From Akkermansiaceae bacterium (GTDB lineage: Bacteria > Verrucomicrobiota > Verrucomicrobiia > Verrucomicrobiales > Akkermansiaceae), in the NCBI GenBank assembly GCA_022424905.1, contig JAKMGP010000309.1:1-43829 (forward strand): DNA of 43,829 nt, in the 5' to 3' direction. Below are positions 17,811 to 25,715 of the stretch, in pieces. Numbering within the stretch: the stretch's first letter is position 1; each line of letters starts with the position of its first letter. The notes beneath the pieces are model-generated. The model had not been told where the DNA came from, ran no database searches, and was given only the letters and a program-made list of their open reading frames with translations. A program made the position numbers and the translations under genes.

Positions 17811-17817
17811 CCCTCTC
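17811..17817 (-). promoter_or_regulatory. Shine-Dalgarno-like GAGAGGG deciding the 17801 start
   Basis: On the minus strand GAGAGGG ends 9 bases before the GTG at 17801. Clear SD sites are uncommon in this window, so this one favours the GTG over the TTG at 17819, which would overlap it. Confidence 0.5.
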
Positions 17818-17822
17818 AATTC

Positions 17823-18536
17823 CTATTGAAGCGGAAAACGAATCACCCGACTGACATCCTCTAGCACAGTGTTGTTTGCCGTAATATCCTGAAGACGATA
17901 GACGAGAAAACCAAACTTTCCGTCGGCAGCTTTCCCAAGAGCCAGGTTCTCTTTAGTTTTTCCCAACGGCGTTTCCTCCTCAAACCTCCACTCGGCTCCC
18001 TTCCATTCGCCAAGAATGGTTTCCTCGCCTGCATCGATATCATCAATTCGCTTCATAATACCGTTAGTCGAACGAAACACATCTTCCTTTTCGTCATATC
18101 GAAGCAAAGAAATCATTGCTCCGGTTCCCGACAAGCTAAAGCACCACTTGCCGCGCCGCAGTTCAAGAAGAACTCCGATCTTCTCCAGAATCTTGAATTC
18201 CCGCTTACCCCAAAGCTCTAGGTATTCCTGATATTGAGCGGTCGTTAGATTGAGATTTTTGTGGAACGGTAGCGGAACACCAGGCTTAGCATTTTTTGAA
18301 TATTCCTCATACCACTCCGGATCGTTCTTTGCTCCCTCCTTAACCAGTTTTATATATTTCTCGATTTCCTCTGGTGGGGTCACCACCACCCTTTCACCCT
18401 TATAAAGTTTGTTGGGCTCAAGAATGTTCGTGAAAATCTTGGGGGCAGTAACTTGAGCGGAAGCCCCAGCTGGAAATAGCATCACAAATAAAATGGCGAG
18501 AAAAGTATCCACCTGACTAATGTATTGTTTCATCAT
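17823..18536 (-). CDS. Secreted protein of unknown function
   Basis: A 237-residue protein with a clear signal peptide (hydrophobic FLAILFVMLFPAGASA, cleavage before QV near residue 28). The mature part is mixed charged. It has a central lysine/glutamate-rich segment (VTPPEEIEKYIKLVKEG), a GTGAMISLLRYDE stretch and a C-terminus VIRFPLQ. No known domain is recognised. An in-frame stop 9 bases before the ATG fixes the start at 18536. It is probably the first gene of the group leading to the AsmA-like gene, rsmD and waaA, suggesting a periplasmic or outer-membrane role. Confidence 0.65.
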   Translation of the reverse strand: MMKQYISQVDTFLAILFVMLFPAGASAQVTAPKIFTNILEPNKLYKGERVVVTPPEEIEKYIKLVKEGAKNDPEWYEEYSKNAKPGVPLPFHKNLNLTTAQYQEYLELWGKREFKILEKIGVLLELRRGKWCFSLSGTGAMISLLRYDEKEDVFRSTNGIMKRIDDIDAGEETILGEWKGAEWRFEEETPLGKTKENLALGKAADGKFGFLVYRLQDITANNTVLEDVSRVIRFPLQ

Positions 18537-18849
18537 TCTAAATTATTGTCTCTTTCAATTGCTTTGTGCCCTTGGTCTTGTGAGAGGCAATCATAGAACC
18601 TCGCACAAGTAAACTCGCACCTGCCTCCTCTATTTCCGACACCAAAATTAAAACAATTTCATCGCTGCTAACACAATTTGAAGGCGGCGTAAAATCTTCA
18701 TGCAATTGACAGCCAGTAATTTGTAAAATTTTCCATTATGCAAACCATTTACAGGTTTCGCGCCCCGCGTTTTCTAGCCCCATGACAGTTATGGGAAAAC
18801 GTCAGTTACTCTTCCGAATTGGCTTTCCCAAGCTTCATGAGTAAAAAAA
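18537..18849. other. 313-base intergenic region between two minus-strand unknown genes
   Basis: No tRNA or sizeable gene is seen. On the minus strand it holds a bulged hairpin (18768-18801), an isolated strong AGAGGAGG (18624-18631) and a possible 18-codon leader frame (18538-18594) that stops one base before the next ATG. A promoter for the 17823-18536 gene should lie here, but I could not assign one. Confidence 0.45.
18768..18801 (-). other. Bulged hairpin, possible 3'-end structure
   Basis: The arms CGTTTTC-(TAGCC bulge)-CCAT and ATGGGAAAACG form about 11 pairs around a short loop, about 50 bases after the stop of the 18850-19971 gene. No T-run follows on the minus strand, so termination is unproven. 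Confidence 0.35.
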
Positions 18850-19971
18850 CTATTTCGATGATTCGTTCTCCGTAATTTCCCGTGGATTGTGAGGAAATGC
18901 CCACTTTGTCGATTCCAGCCCCTCAATCAACATTGAGCGTGTAGCCTTGCTTCCCTCAAGAAATCTCGCCTTGATAATCGCGGCTTTTCGATGTTCGTCA
19001 GTTCCAAGCGGAAAGAATTTTAAAAATTCCTGCTCCAAAGCAGTCCCCTTTCTTACAAAGCCATAGAGGATAGTTTCGGATCCACGAAAGTTCAGTTGAA
19101 AGCAATCATACTCGCTCTCGTCCGAGAATTCATAAGTATGAAAATTATCTCTCTGAACATAGACCCTCAAGCCCATCAAATCCGTTGGCCGCGATTCGGC
19201 TAATTGTTCGGGGCTCATTGGGAGATAACACACATACGACTCCCAATCTACGAGCATTCCATCCTGCCGGTCTTCGATAAGAATGGGAATACCTTTTTCG
19301 TGTTCCTCGACTCTCACTTCCAGGGCGATGAAAGGTTTTTTTTCGAGCGAAATACTATGGTATTTCTTCGTAGTTTTGAAAGTTAGAGGCTCAATTCGAT
19401 TACGCGCGTAATGGGACTCCATCAGCGGAGCAACCCTTTCCGGATGCCTAACCCATTTAACCATCTCTTCAAGCGAATCAGCACTAAGGAAGTCAATCAC
19501 GACCTTCTCCATTTTGTTGAAATGAGCTTCCGCGGCCCGTCGCTCATTCTCCTCCACCCTTGCACCTCTAGGTCGATCCAGATCACCTCTCAACGATTGA
19601 TTTGCAGCTTTCACGTCTATCAAATCACTCCCATCTCCCATCCTAGTTTGAACAATCACCCAGCCTAAGATACTAAACAAACCAACTGCCAATAAAACGA
19701 ACCAACCCATCGGAACCAAGTCTTCATCGGCCTCCTTTTCAAACTCCAATGACTCTCTTTCCGAATCAATTGACTTTTCCGCAACAGGAACTTCCTCAGA
19801 AGAATTTTCTGAAGCAGTAGTTTTTACTTCTGGAGCCAGAACCACCTCGGGAATCCCCCCCTTTTTCTTCAACGGCCTCACCCTCTCAACGTCCAAACGA
19901 ACAACTTCCGTAGGCACCTCATCGACAACCCGAATCTGATCTTTCCTGCTTTCCTTCGACCCTTCTGCCAT
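18850..19971 (-). CDS. Single-pass membrane protein of unknown function
   Basis: A 373-residue protein with a charged, glutamate-rich N-terminal cytoplasmic tail of about 86 residues and one transmembrane helix (about 87-107, PMGWFVLLAVGLFSILGWVI). The C-terminal domain, presumably periplasmic, is about 260 residues. It contains RRAAEAHFNKMEKVVIDFLS and VRHPERVAPLMESHYAR, a pattern seen in verrucomicrobial hypothetical proteins. I cannot name the family. It is divergent from the MGDG-synthase-like gene with only 28-79 bases between, so the two probably share a control region. Confidence 0.65.
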   Translation of the reverse strand: MAEGSKESRKDQIRVVDEVPTEVVRLDVERVRPLKKKGGIPEVVLAPEVKTTASENSSEEVPVAEKSIDSERESLEFEKEADEDLVPMGWFVLLAVGLFSILGWVIVQTRMGDGSDLIDVKAANQSLRGDLDRPRGARVEENERRAAEAHFNKMEKVVIDFLSADSLEEMVKWVRHPERVAPLMESHYARNRIEPLTFKTTKKYHSISLEKKPFIALEVRVEEHEKGIPILIEDRQDGMLVDWESYVCYLPMSPEQLAESRPTDLMGLRVYVQRDNFHTYEFSDESEYDCFQLNFRGSETILYGFVRKGTALEQEFLKFFPLGTDEHRKAAIIKARFLEGSKATRSMLIEGLESTKWAFPHNPREITENESSK

Positions 19972-19999
19972 CGCTCGGCATCAGAATGACCTTAAATGA

Positions 20000-21142
20000 G
20001 TGTCGACGCAACTCCGGATCCCCTCTAGATCTCATTCAACAATTGAACGCGTGAAGCCAAAAATTCTAATTCTCTCTGCAAGCTTTGGCGATGGGCACAA
20101 TAGCGCGGCCCGTCACCTCGCTGAGGTACTGAAAGAAAGGGCGGAAATCCTAATCGCTGATCCTTGCCACATCGGCAATCCGAGAATTAACGCATTCTTG
20201 TGCAAAGCTTACCGGGAAATCACAACTTACACCCCTAAAATCTGGGCTTGGATGTATCGGTCCACCGACCGCCAAGACTTCTCCCAGCCCCTACCCTTTA
20301 TTGCCAAAACTGAGGACGCCGTTGCGGACCTGCTTAACAAATTCAAGCCTGATTTGGTTGTAAACACCTACCCTCTCTACCCCTATATGGTTGAACGCCA
20401 ATTCTCGACAGAGCCGCGTGTTCCCATTGTAACTATTATCACCGACTCTATTGAAATCAATGCTGCTTGGACTCGTTCACCCAGTGACTACTTTCTCATT
20501 ACTGACGATCACACCCGCGAAGGACTAATCACCAGAAATCTCCCCAAAGAAAAAATGAATATCACTGGCTTCCCAGTGAGCCCTCGCTTCGAGAGGCTTG
20601 AAAAAGTTTCGCCGGATGATCCCCTAAACCCTTTTCGTATTCTCTTCTTTCCCACTGCCCGCTCTCCGCACGTCACTGATATTATCAAGGCCGCTCTCAG
20701 TCACGAAAACCATATCACCGTCGTTCTCGGACGGAACGTTCGCCGACTTTATCGTAAGGTCCAGTCACTCAAAAAATCCTTCCCTGGGCGAATCTATATC
20801 AAAGGCTGGACTCGCAAAGTCCCTGAGCTGCTTTCCTCGCACCACCTCGTAATTGGTAAAGCCGGGGGTGCTACCGTCCATGAAGCCATTGCCGCACAAT
20901 GCCCCATGCTAGTCCACCACATCGTGCCCGGACAAGAGGAAGGGAACATCGAACTTCTTGACCGTTTTCAAACCGGATCGCTTGCCACTTCAGCAAAGAC
21001 TATCCGCGAATCCATCTCTAACCTTCTCGCCGACGATGCCGCACTCTGGCGCGAGCAGAAAAAGCGACTCAGCCAACACGCACGCCCCTCCGCTGCACGT
21101 GACGCTGCCAACTTCATCTTATCAAAAGTCAAACCCTCATGA
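20000..21142 (+). CDS. MGDG-synthase-like glycosyltransferase (GT28)
   Basis: A 380-residue inverting glycosyltransferase resembling monogalactosyldiacylglycerol synthase and processive diacylglycerol glucosyltransferases. The N-terminal acceptor half starts KILILSASFGDGHNSAARHL, the hallmark glycine-histidine loop of the family. The donor half has LLSSHHLVIGKAGGATVHEA and HIVPGQEEGNIELL, which bind the nucleotide sugar. It probably makes a glycolipid at the inner membrane; sugar and acceptor are unknown. The GTG at 20000 is used here; a GTG at 20051 would begin just before KPKILIL and may be the real start. It overlaps the HAD gene by ATGA. Confidence 0.82.
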   Translation: MSTQLRIPSRSHSTIERVKPKILILSASFGDGHNSAARHLAEVLKERAEILIADPCHIGNPRINAFLCKAYREITTYTPKIWAWMYRSTDRQDFSQPLPFIAKTEDAVADLLNKFKPDLVVNTYPLYPYMVERQFSTEPRVPIVTIITDSIEINAAWTRSPSDYFLITDDHTREGLITRNLPKEKMNITGFPVSPRFERLEKVSPDDPLNPFRILFFPTARSPHVTDIIKAALSHENHITVVLGRNVRRLYRKVQSLKKSFPGRIYIKGWTRKVPELLSSHHLVIGKAGGATVHEAIAAQCPMLVHHIVPGQEEGNIELLDRFQTGSLATSAKTIRESISNLLADDAALWREQKKRLSQHARPSAARDAANFILSKVKPS

Positions 21143-21741
21143 CCTTCCTTTTCGACATTGGAAACGTTCTCCTGAAACTCCACTTTCACCGATTCCACCT
21201 CGCCATACTGGGCTCTGACAACGTCCCTCTGCCCGCCGACCTTGCCAATCTTAAAGATCCCTATGAAACTGGAAGACTCTCAGATCAAGAATTTATAGAG
21301 CAGTCGCTCGACATCCTCAATCATCCTCTCACCTCAGACGAATTCGTGGCAGCCTGGGAAGACATTTTCTCGCTTAATCTCCCGATGTGGGAAATCGTCC
21401 ACACGCTAAAGAAGCAAGGCCACCGCCTCATTCTTTTCTCAAACACTAACGCGATCCACGCCCGCTCATTTCTAAAAACCTATCAGGATTTTGATCTCTT
21501 CGATCACCATCATTTTTCGCAGGAAATTGGAACAATCAAACCTTTACCCGAGTTCTATCAATCTGCCATCGACCGTTACGATCTCGTTCCTAGCGAAACC
21601 TTCTACCTCGACGACCTTCCCGAAAATATTGTAAGTGGTGAAAAGTTCGGTTTTTCCTCTTGGCAATACGACCTGAATGACCACGAAGCTTGCATCACCT
21701 GGCTCCAGGCCCAAGGGATCAACCTTTCCAAATTTTCCTGA
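21139..21741 (+). CDS. HAD-superfamily phosphatase, YihX-like
   Basis: A 200-residue HAD-IA hydrolase. Motif I is FDIGNVLL, in which the usual second aspartate is replaced by glycine-asparagine, as in YihX-type glucose-1-phosphate phosphatases and related enzymes. Motif II is LILFSNTNAIH, motif III is around KPLPEFYQ and motif IV is FYLDDLPENI. The start overlaps the glycosyltransferase stop by ATGA, so the two are likely co-translated. A sugar-phosphate or lipid-phosphate substrate would fit that partner, but this is inference. Confidence 0.82.
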   Translation: MTFLFDIGNVLLKLHFHRFHLAILGSDNVPLPADLANLKDPYETGRLSDQEFIEQSLDILNHPLTSDEFVAAWEDIFSLNLPMWEIVHTLKKQGHRLILFSNTNAIHARSFLKTYQDFDLFDHHHFSQEIGTIKPLPEFYQSAIDRYDLVPSETFYLDDLPENIVSGEKFGFSSWQYDLNDHEACITWLQAQGINLSKFS

Positions 21742-21754
21742 GCTTTAAAAAGGT

Positions 21755-21786
21755 CTAGCTACCCAGAGAAACCTCGGCCCAGCTAG
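21755..21786. terminator. Inverted repeat between convergent HAD and ThuA genes
   Basis: Arms CTAGCT (21755-21760) and AGCTAG (21781-21786) lie in the 89-base gap between convergent genes. On the minus strand the hairpin is followed by ACCTTTTTA, which would suit termination of the ThuA transcript. The loop is long, so support is modest. Confidence 0.3.
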
Positions 21787-21830
21787 CTCGCTTCTTATCG
21801 TTGAGCCGAAAACCTTGGAAAGCAGGCCAC

Positions 21831-22808
21831 CTAGTTCGTAAACGCAGCTTCGCGTTTCTCGTCGATACGAGCTGGCTTCAACTTTTTCCAATCGCTTGGA
21901 TTTGGGAGTTTGAGTCGCTTCATGTTCTTGCCATAGCTGTCGAGATTATCATTAAGATCATCTTCGGTCAGCGGCTTAGACTTCACTCCGCCTTCAGGGA
22001 CTTCAATCCCAGCAGACCAGACCAAAGCGTTGAGAACAACTGTGCGGAACCCCTCCAACGCCCAGCCGTGATGGTAGTGCCCACCAGTAAAACCAACCCC
22101 GCGACCACCATTCGGGCGCTCGTATCCCCACATGAGAGCATGCTCTTTATCTAGACCATCAACCCCGTGCTGATTCCAAAGGTTAATGTATCGATACATA
22201 TTTTTACGAGTCGGCGTTGCCGTCACCAAATCGAGCACCTTATCGCGTTCATTGATGAAACGCATGTTGTAGTAAAACTCATCGAGACAAGTCACGGTTT
22301 CTGGCACACCATTTCCGATTTCATGATCCTGTTTGACCTTCATGTCTGCAACCCAGTGTGGATTGACTGACCACTTCGACTCCATTGCACCACCAATCCA
22401 AGGTTGAAAATACTTCTTACCCATCTGCGGGTTTGGGTGAACGGCATAGTGCATAAAGACCATTCCGACGCCCTTCTTTGCCAGAGAATCGAGATACTCC
22501 CACTCACCCGCGATACCACTCACGCTATCAGCGAAGATGAAAATGGAATCCGCATCATCGAGAACCGACTTATCCTTAGGCCAATCTTTACCTACAACAA
22601 CCGCTTCTACATTGAGACCGCTTTCATCATTTAGAGCCTTTGCAAGAAGCATACAACCAGCCCTGAATTCATGCTCCCCTGATGCGTGGCTACGGCTGCC
22701 CGCAATCAACACAATCTTCTTTTTCCTACCCCCCTCTTTCTTGGCTGACAAAAACAAGGGACTGACAAGAGCCAGTAAAAGCGGGATAACAAGAGCAAGA
22801 CGTTTCAT
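21831..22808 (-). CDS. Secreted ThuA-like domain protein
   Basis: A 325-residue protein with a signal peptide (MKRLALVIPLLLALVSPLFLSA). The body is a ThuA-like (trehalose-utilisation) glutamine-amidotransferase-fold domain: KIVLIAGSRSHASGEHEF at the start, then FIFADSVSG, GVGMVFMHYAVHP and GFTGGHYHHGW. ThuA-like proteins are frequent in Planctomycetes and Verrucomicrobia next to sulfatases and sugar oxidoreductases; their exact reaction is mostly unknown. It lies 69 bases downstream of the sulfatase gene in the same direction, so both may serve the same sulfated-glycan substrate. The tail after about residue 270 is polar and less conserved. Confidence 0.85.
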   Translation of the reverse strand: MKRLALVIPLLLALVSPLFLSAKKEGGRKKKIVLIAGSRSHASGEHEFRAGCMLLAKALNDESGLNVEAVVVGKDWPKDKSVLDDADSIFIFADSVSGIAGEWEYLDSLAKKGVGMVFMHYAVHPNPQMGKKYFQPWIGGAMESKWSVNPHWVADMKVKQDHEIGNGVPETVTCLDEFYYNMRFINERDKVLDLVTATPTRKNMYRYINLWNQHGVDGLDKEHALMWGYERPNGGRGVGFTGGHYHHGWALEGFRTVVLNALVWSAGIEVPEGGVKSKPLTEDDLNDNLDSYGKNMKRLKLPNPSDWKKLKPARIDEKREAAFTN

Positions 22809-22877
22809 AAGTTCTTATTTCAATTACGGAGAGATTTGCCATTCCCTTCCAGAAAGAAATGCCAGAGAACTCCCTCC

Positions 22878-24272
22878 TCATTCCAAAGCCTTATACTCTC
22901 CGAACTCAAGCCCGTCACCATGAATTTTTGCCTCTAATTTGAGCGCCTCAAAGAGCCTTCTAGCAACATCCTTACCTTTTCCTTTTTCGAGTAAATCTAC
23001 TTTCTCTTGCGGATCTTTTTCAAGGTCATAAAGACGGGCAATCCCACCACCTGGATAAAGGATCAACTTGTAGCCGTCTCTAGTTAGCGCGCGCTGGGCA
23101 TCCTTGAGGTATGCCGAATAAATCTGAACACGGCCACTCGATTCGCCCCTAAGAATGGGGATGTAGCTCTGATATTGAATATGCTCTGGAATCTCGACCC
23201 CTGCCACTTCAAGTGCAGTCGGAACCGAGTCCTGAATGTAGATGGGAGCAGAGACCCTTTTTCCAGCCTCAACTTCCGGCCCCACAACGACATAAGGAAC
23301 CCTGATACTGTGATCGTACATGTTCTGTTTTCCAAGAAGACCGTGATGACCACAACCGAGCCCATGATCGGCGGTGAAAACAATATAGGTGTTCTCACGT
23401 TGCCCATTTTTTTCCAGAGCATCCAGAATGCGCCCAATTTGCGTATCCATGTGCGTAATTAAGGCGAAGTATTCACGCCGGGCCACTTGGACCGAACGCT
23501 TGGTCCTCGGCATTGGCGCGAGCTTCTCATCACGGAGACTATGCGGAGCCTTCATCACTTTGCGGTGAGGATAGGCATCGAGAAAATTCTTAGGCACCTC
23601 AATGTCGGAAACCGGATACATATCGAGATACTTCTGCGGAGACTGTCGGGGATCGTGCGGGGCGTTAAAAGCCAAGTAAAAGAAAAATGGCTTGTCGTCA
23701 TTTTTAGCCATATTGAGATACCTCACCGCAGTGTCAGCCTCCACTTCCGACCAATGTTTTCCACCTTTCCAGAACCCGTTATTGGACTTGTCGGTCGGAT
23801 TCCAAATATCCTTCTTCCCTTCAAGAGGACGATTATACCCCGCTTTCACTTGATTGGGCATACCCGGACGAACATCCCCGACATGGTCAAAAAGATCCTC
23901 TGCTTTCATGCGAACATGCCACTTCCCAGTCATGTAGGTAGTGTAGCCAGCATCGCTCATCAATTGCGGCCAGAGACGGCGCTTACCCATCGTCTTCTCT
24001 TCCTTCTGGGCATACCAGAGATGACGCCCCGTCATCATCATATTCCGGCTAGCAACACAAATCGCACCATTCCACCCGCCAGAATTATAGGCGTGGGTGA
24101 ACTGGGTCCCCGAGCTGAACAATTTATCCAGATTAGGAGTCATCACCTCGGTCATGCCGAGAGATCCGATCGCCTCATAGGTCATATCATCAGCAAAAAT
24201 GAACAGGACGTTTGGCTTCTCAGACGCTGACACGAGGGAGATTAGGGCAAGAAACAGAGTAAAACTACGCAT
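22878..24272 (-). CDS. Secreted type I sulfatase
   Basis: A 464-residue arylsulfatase-family enzyme with a signal peptide ending near VSA-SE (residue 16). Metal-binding Asp28-Asp29 lie in LFIFADDM. The formylglycine site is C72-V-A-S-R76 followed by TGR, that is, CxASR rather than the commoner CxPSR. KWHVRM and FTADHGLGCGHHGLLGKQ are the other active-site blocks. It should remove sulfate esters from an extracellular or periplasmic substrate, likely an algal or animal glycan. No sulfatase-maturing enzyme is in the window. It is upstream of the ThuA gene, and divergent from the LpxL-like gene with a 94-base gap. Confidence 0.92.
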   Translation of the reverse strand: MRSFTLFLALISLVSASEKPNVLFIFADDMTYEAIGSLGMTEVMTPNLDKLFSSGTQFTHAYNSGGWNGAICVASRNMMMTGRHLWYAQKEEKTMGKRRLWPQLMSDAGYTTYMTGKWHVRMKAEDLFDHVGDVRPGMPNQVKAGYNRPLEGKKDIWNPTDKSNNGFWKGGKHWSEVEADTAVRYLNMAKNDDKPFFFYLAFNAPHDPRQSPQKYLDMYPVSDIEVPKNFLDAYPHRKVMKAPHSLRDEKLAPMPRTKRSVQVARREYFALITHMDTQIGRILDALEKNGQRENTYIVFTADHGLGCGHHGLLGKQNMYDHSIRVPYVVVGPEVEAGKRVSAPIYIQDSVPTALEVAGVEIPEHIQYQSYIPILRGESSGRVQIYSAYLKDAQRALTRDGYKLILYPGGGIARLYDLEKDPQEKVDLLEKGKGKDVARRLFEALKLEAKIHGDGLEFGEYKALE

Positions 24273-24366
24273 GGTAGAGGGTTACGCTGAAAATCGAAGC
24301 ATTTTGACACTTAACATTCACTTTTTTCGTTGGTAACACCCTCTCGCCTGACACCGCAGGCACACG

Positions 24367-25557
24367 ATGAGCCGTTCCACCGTCCCCACCCTCAGTCATC
24401 GGCTTGAGTATTGCGCCTATCGCATCTTCGAGTTGATGCTCAAAATGATATCTTTGGGAACCATCTTCAAACTTGGCGAATTCGCGGGACGGATTGTGTA
24501 TCGCTTTAACTCAACTCGAAGGTATCAAGTCAACCGAAACCTTCGCCTCGCATTCGGCGACGAAAAATCATACTCCGAAATCTCACAACTCACTGCAGAA
24601 GTTTTCGAACGCACCGGAGCCAACTTTTTAACTTCGCTCAAGATCCCTTTTTTAAATGATGCCCAAATCTTAGCTAGGCTGCAATTTGAAGGGCTCGACG
24701 ATTTCTTCGCCACCACGAGCAAGGGCGGCCTTGTCATGGTCTCTCCGCATATGGGAAACTGGGAACTTCTTGCCCAGGCCATCTTTCTAATCGATGGCGA
24801 TTTTAGAGTTGGGACACACTATCGCCCCCTTAACAACGCTCTCATCAATGCCGTTGTCGAACGCCGCAGGAGGAGACGAGGACTTGAACTCTTTGCGAAA
24901 AGATCTTCGACCCATCGCCTCTCGAGCTTTGTAAGGGGAGGCGGGGCTATGGGGATTCTGGCAGACCAACGAGTTGGTGACCGTGGAGCCGCTTGTCTAT
25001 TTTTTGGTCGCCCAACTACCTGCTCGCCACTCCCTCATCTCATTGCAAAACGAGGCAAGGGTCTCCTCATGAGTCTCTCGTGCGAGACCGTTGGAATCGC
25101 ACGTTGGAAGATCACCTTCCGGCCTATTCCAACAATCTCCGCTCAAGCGTGCGCAGATAGCATCGAACAAGACTGGCGACGATCGCCTGTTGATGTCTTT
25201 TGGTTCGAAAACCGCTGGCGCCTCCAAGGGAACGATCCGCTTGCCTTCCTCGAAAAGTACAAAGACGATCTCAAAATACCCCGCCCACTTCGTGCCGTGA
25301 ACCTCGCTCGGCAAGAAAAGAAACTGCCTTACTCCAAACGCTTGATCACTCAAGAGCATCACGAAGTCGACTTTAACCAGAGTGACCAATCACTTCGCGA
25401 AAGACTCAATCAAATCTCAAATCGTGAAGCGACCCCAGTCGATGTCTTCTTGGCGCCGTATTCACAGTTGGATCGGGTCAAAAAACTCTCTGGGAAAATC
25501 ATCACGCTTACAGCCGAAAAAAACTGTTTTCCTGAGACCTCCTCTACTGAAAAATAA
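24367..25557 (+). CDS. LpxL/HtrB-family lipid A acyltransferase with C-terminal extension
   Basis: A 396-residue acyltransferase of the lauroyl/myristoyl family that adds secondary acyl chains to lipid A at the inner membrane. The HX4E catalytic motif is HMGNWE with His128 and Glu133. An N-terminal hydrophobic region (about 20-45) provides the anchor. Later blocks are GTHYRPLNNALIN and MGILADQRVGDRGA, then DVFWFENRWRLQG. The family is normally about 300 residues; after about residue 310 this protein continues with a polar extension (LPYSKRLITQEHHEVDF onwards) that I do not recognise. It is the first gene of the envelope block to 31490. Confidence 0.85.
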   Translation: MSRSTVPTLSHRLEYCAYRIFELMLKMISLGTIFKLGEFAGRIVYRFNSTRRYQVNRNLRLAFGDEKSYSEISQLTAEVFERTGANFLTSLKIPFLNDAQILARLQFEGLDDFFATTSKGGLVMVSPHMGNWELLAQAIFLIDGDFRVGTHYRPLNNALINAVVERRRRRRGLELFAKRSSTHRLSSFVRGGGAMGILADQRVGDRGAACLFFGRPTTCSPLPHLIAKRGKGLLMSLSCETVGIARWKITFRPIPTISAQACADSIEQDWRRSPVDVFWFENRWRLQGNDPLAFLEKYKDDLKIPRPLRAVNLARQEKKLPYSKRLITQEHHEVDFNQSDQSLRERLNQISNREATPVDVFLAPYSQLDRVKKLSGKIITLTAEKNCFPETSSTEK

Positions 25558-25568
25558 CAAACCCACGG

Positions 25569-25607
25569 TATCAGGGCCACTTATAGGACTCAGATGACAT
25601 CCTGATA
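25569..25607. repeat. Inverted repeat TATCAGG / CCTGATA between convergent genes
   Basis: Seven-base perfect arms (25569-25575, 25601-25607) with a 25-base spacer lie in the 158-base gap between the convergent LpxL-like and kinase-fusion genes. It could act as a bidirectional terminator, but there is no T-run. Confidence 0.25.
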
Positions 25608-25715
25608 GGAGCAGCTAAACCTCCAAAACGATCGTCTCCCACTTAATCCTTAGGTGATATCTAAAATCATCAGTTTCTGCTCAGAAATACCTGCCACCCA
25701 CAGAGCTTGAGAAAG

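Noticed and set aside
18713-18735. TTGACA followed by TAAAAT on the plus strand
   Set aside because: The spacing is about 12 bases and there is no plus-strand gene just downstream.
23487-24230. Long plus-strand open frame (247 codons) opposite the sulfatase
   Set aside because: It lies wholly antisense to a clear sulfatase, and its translation has no recognisable domain.
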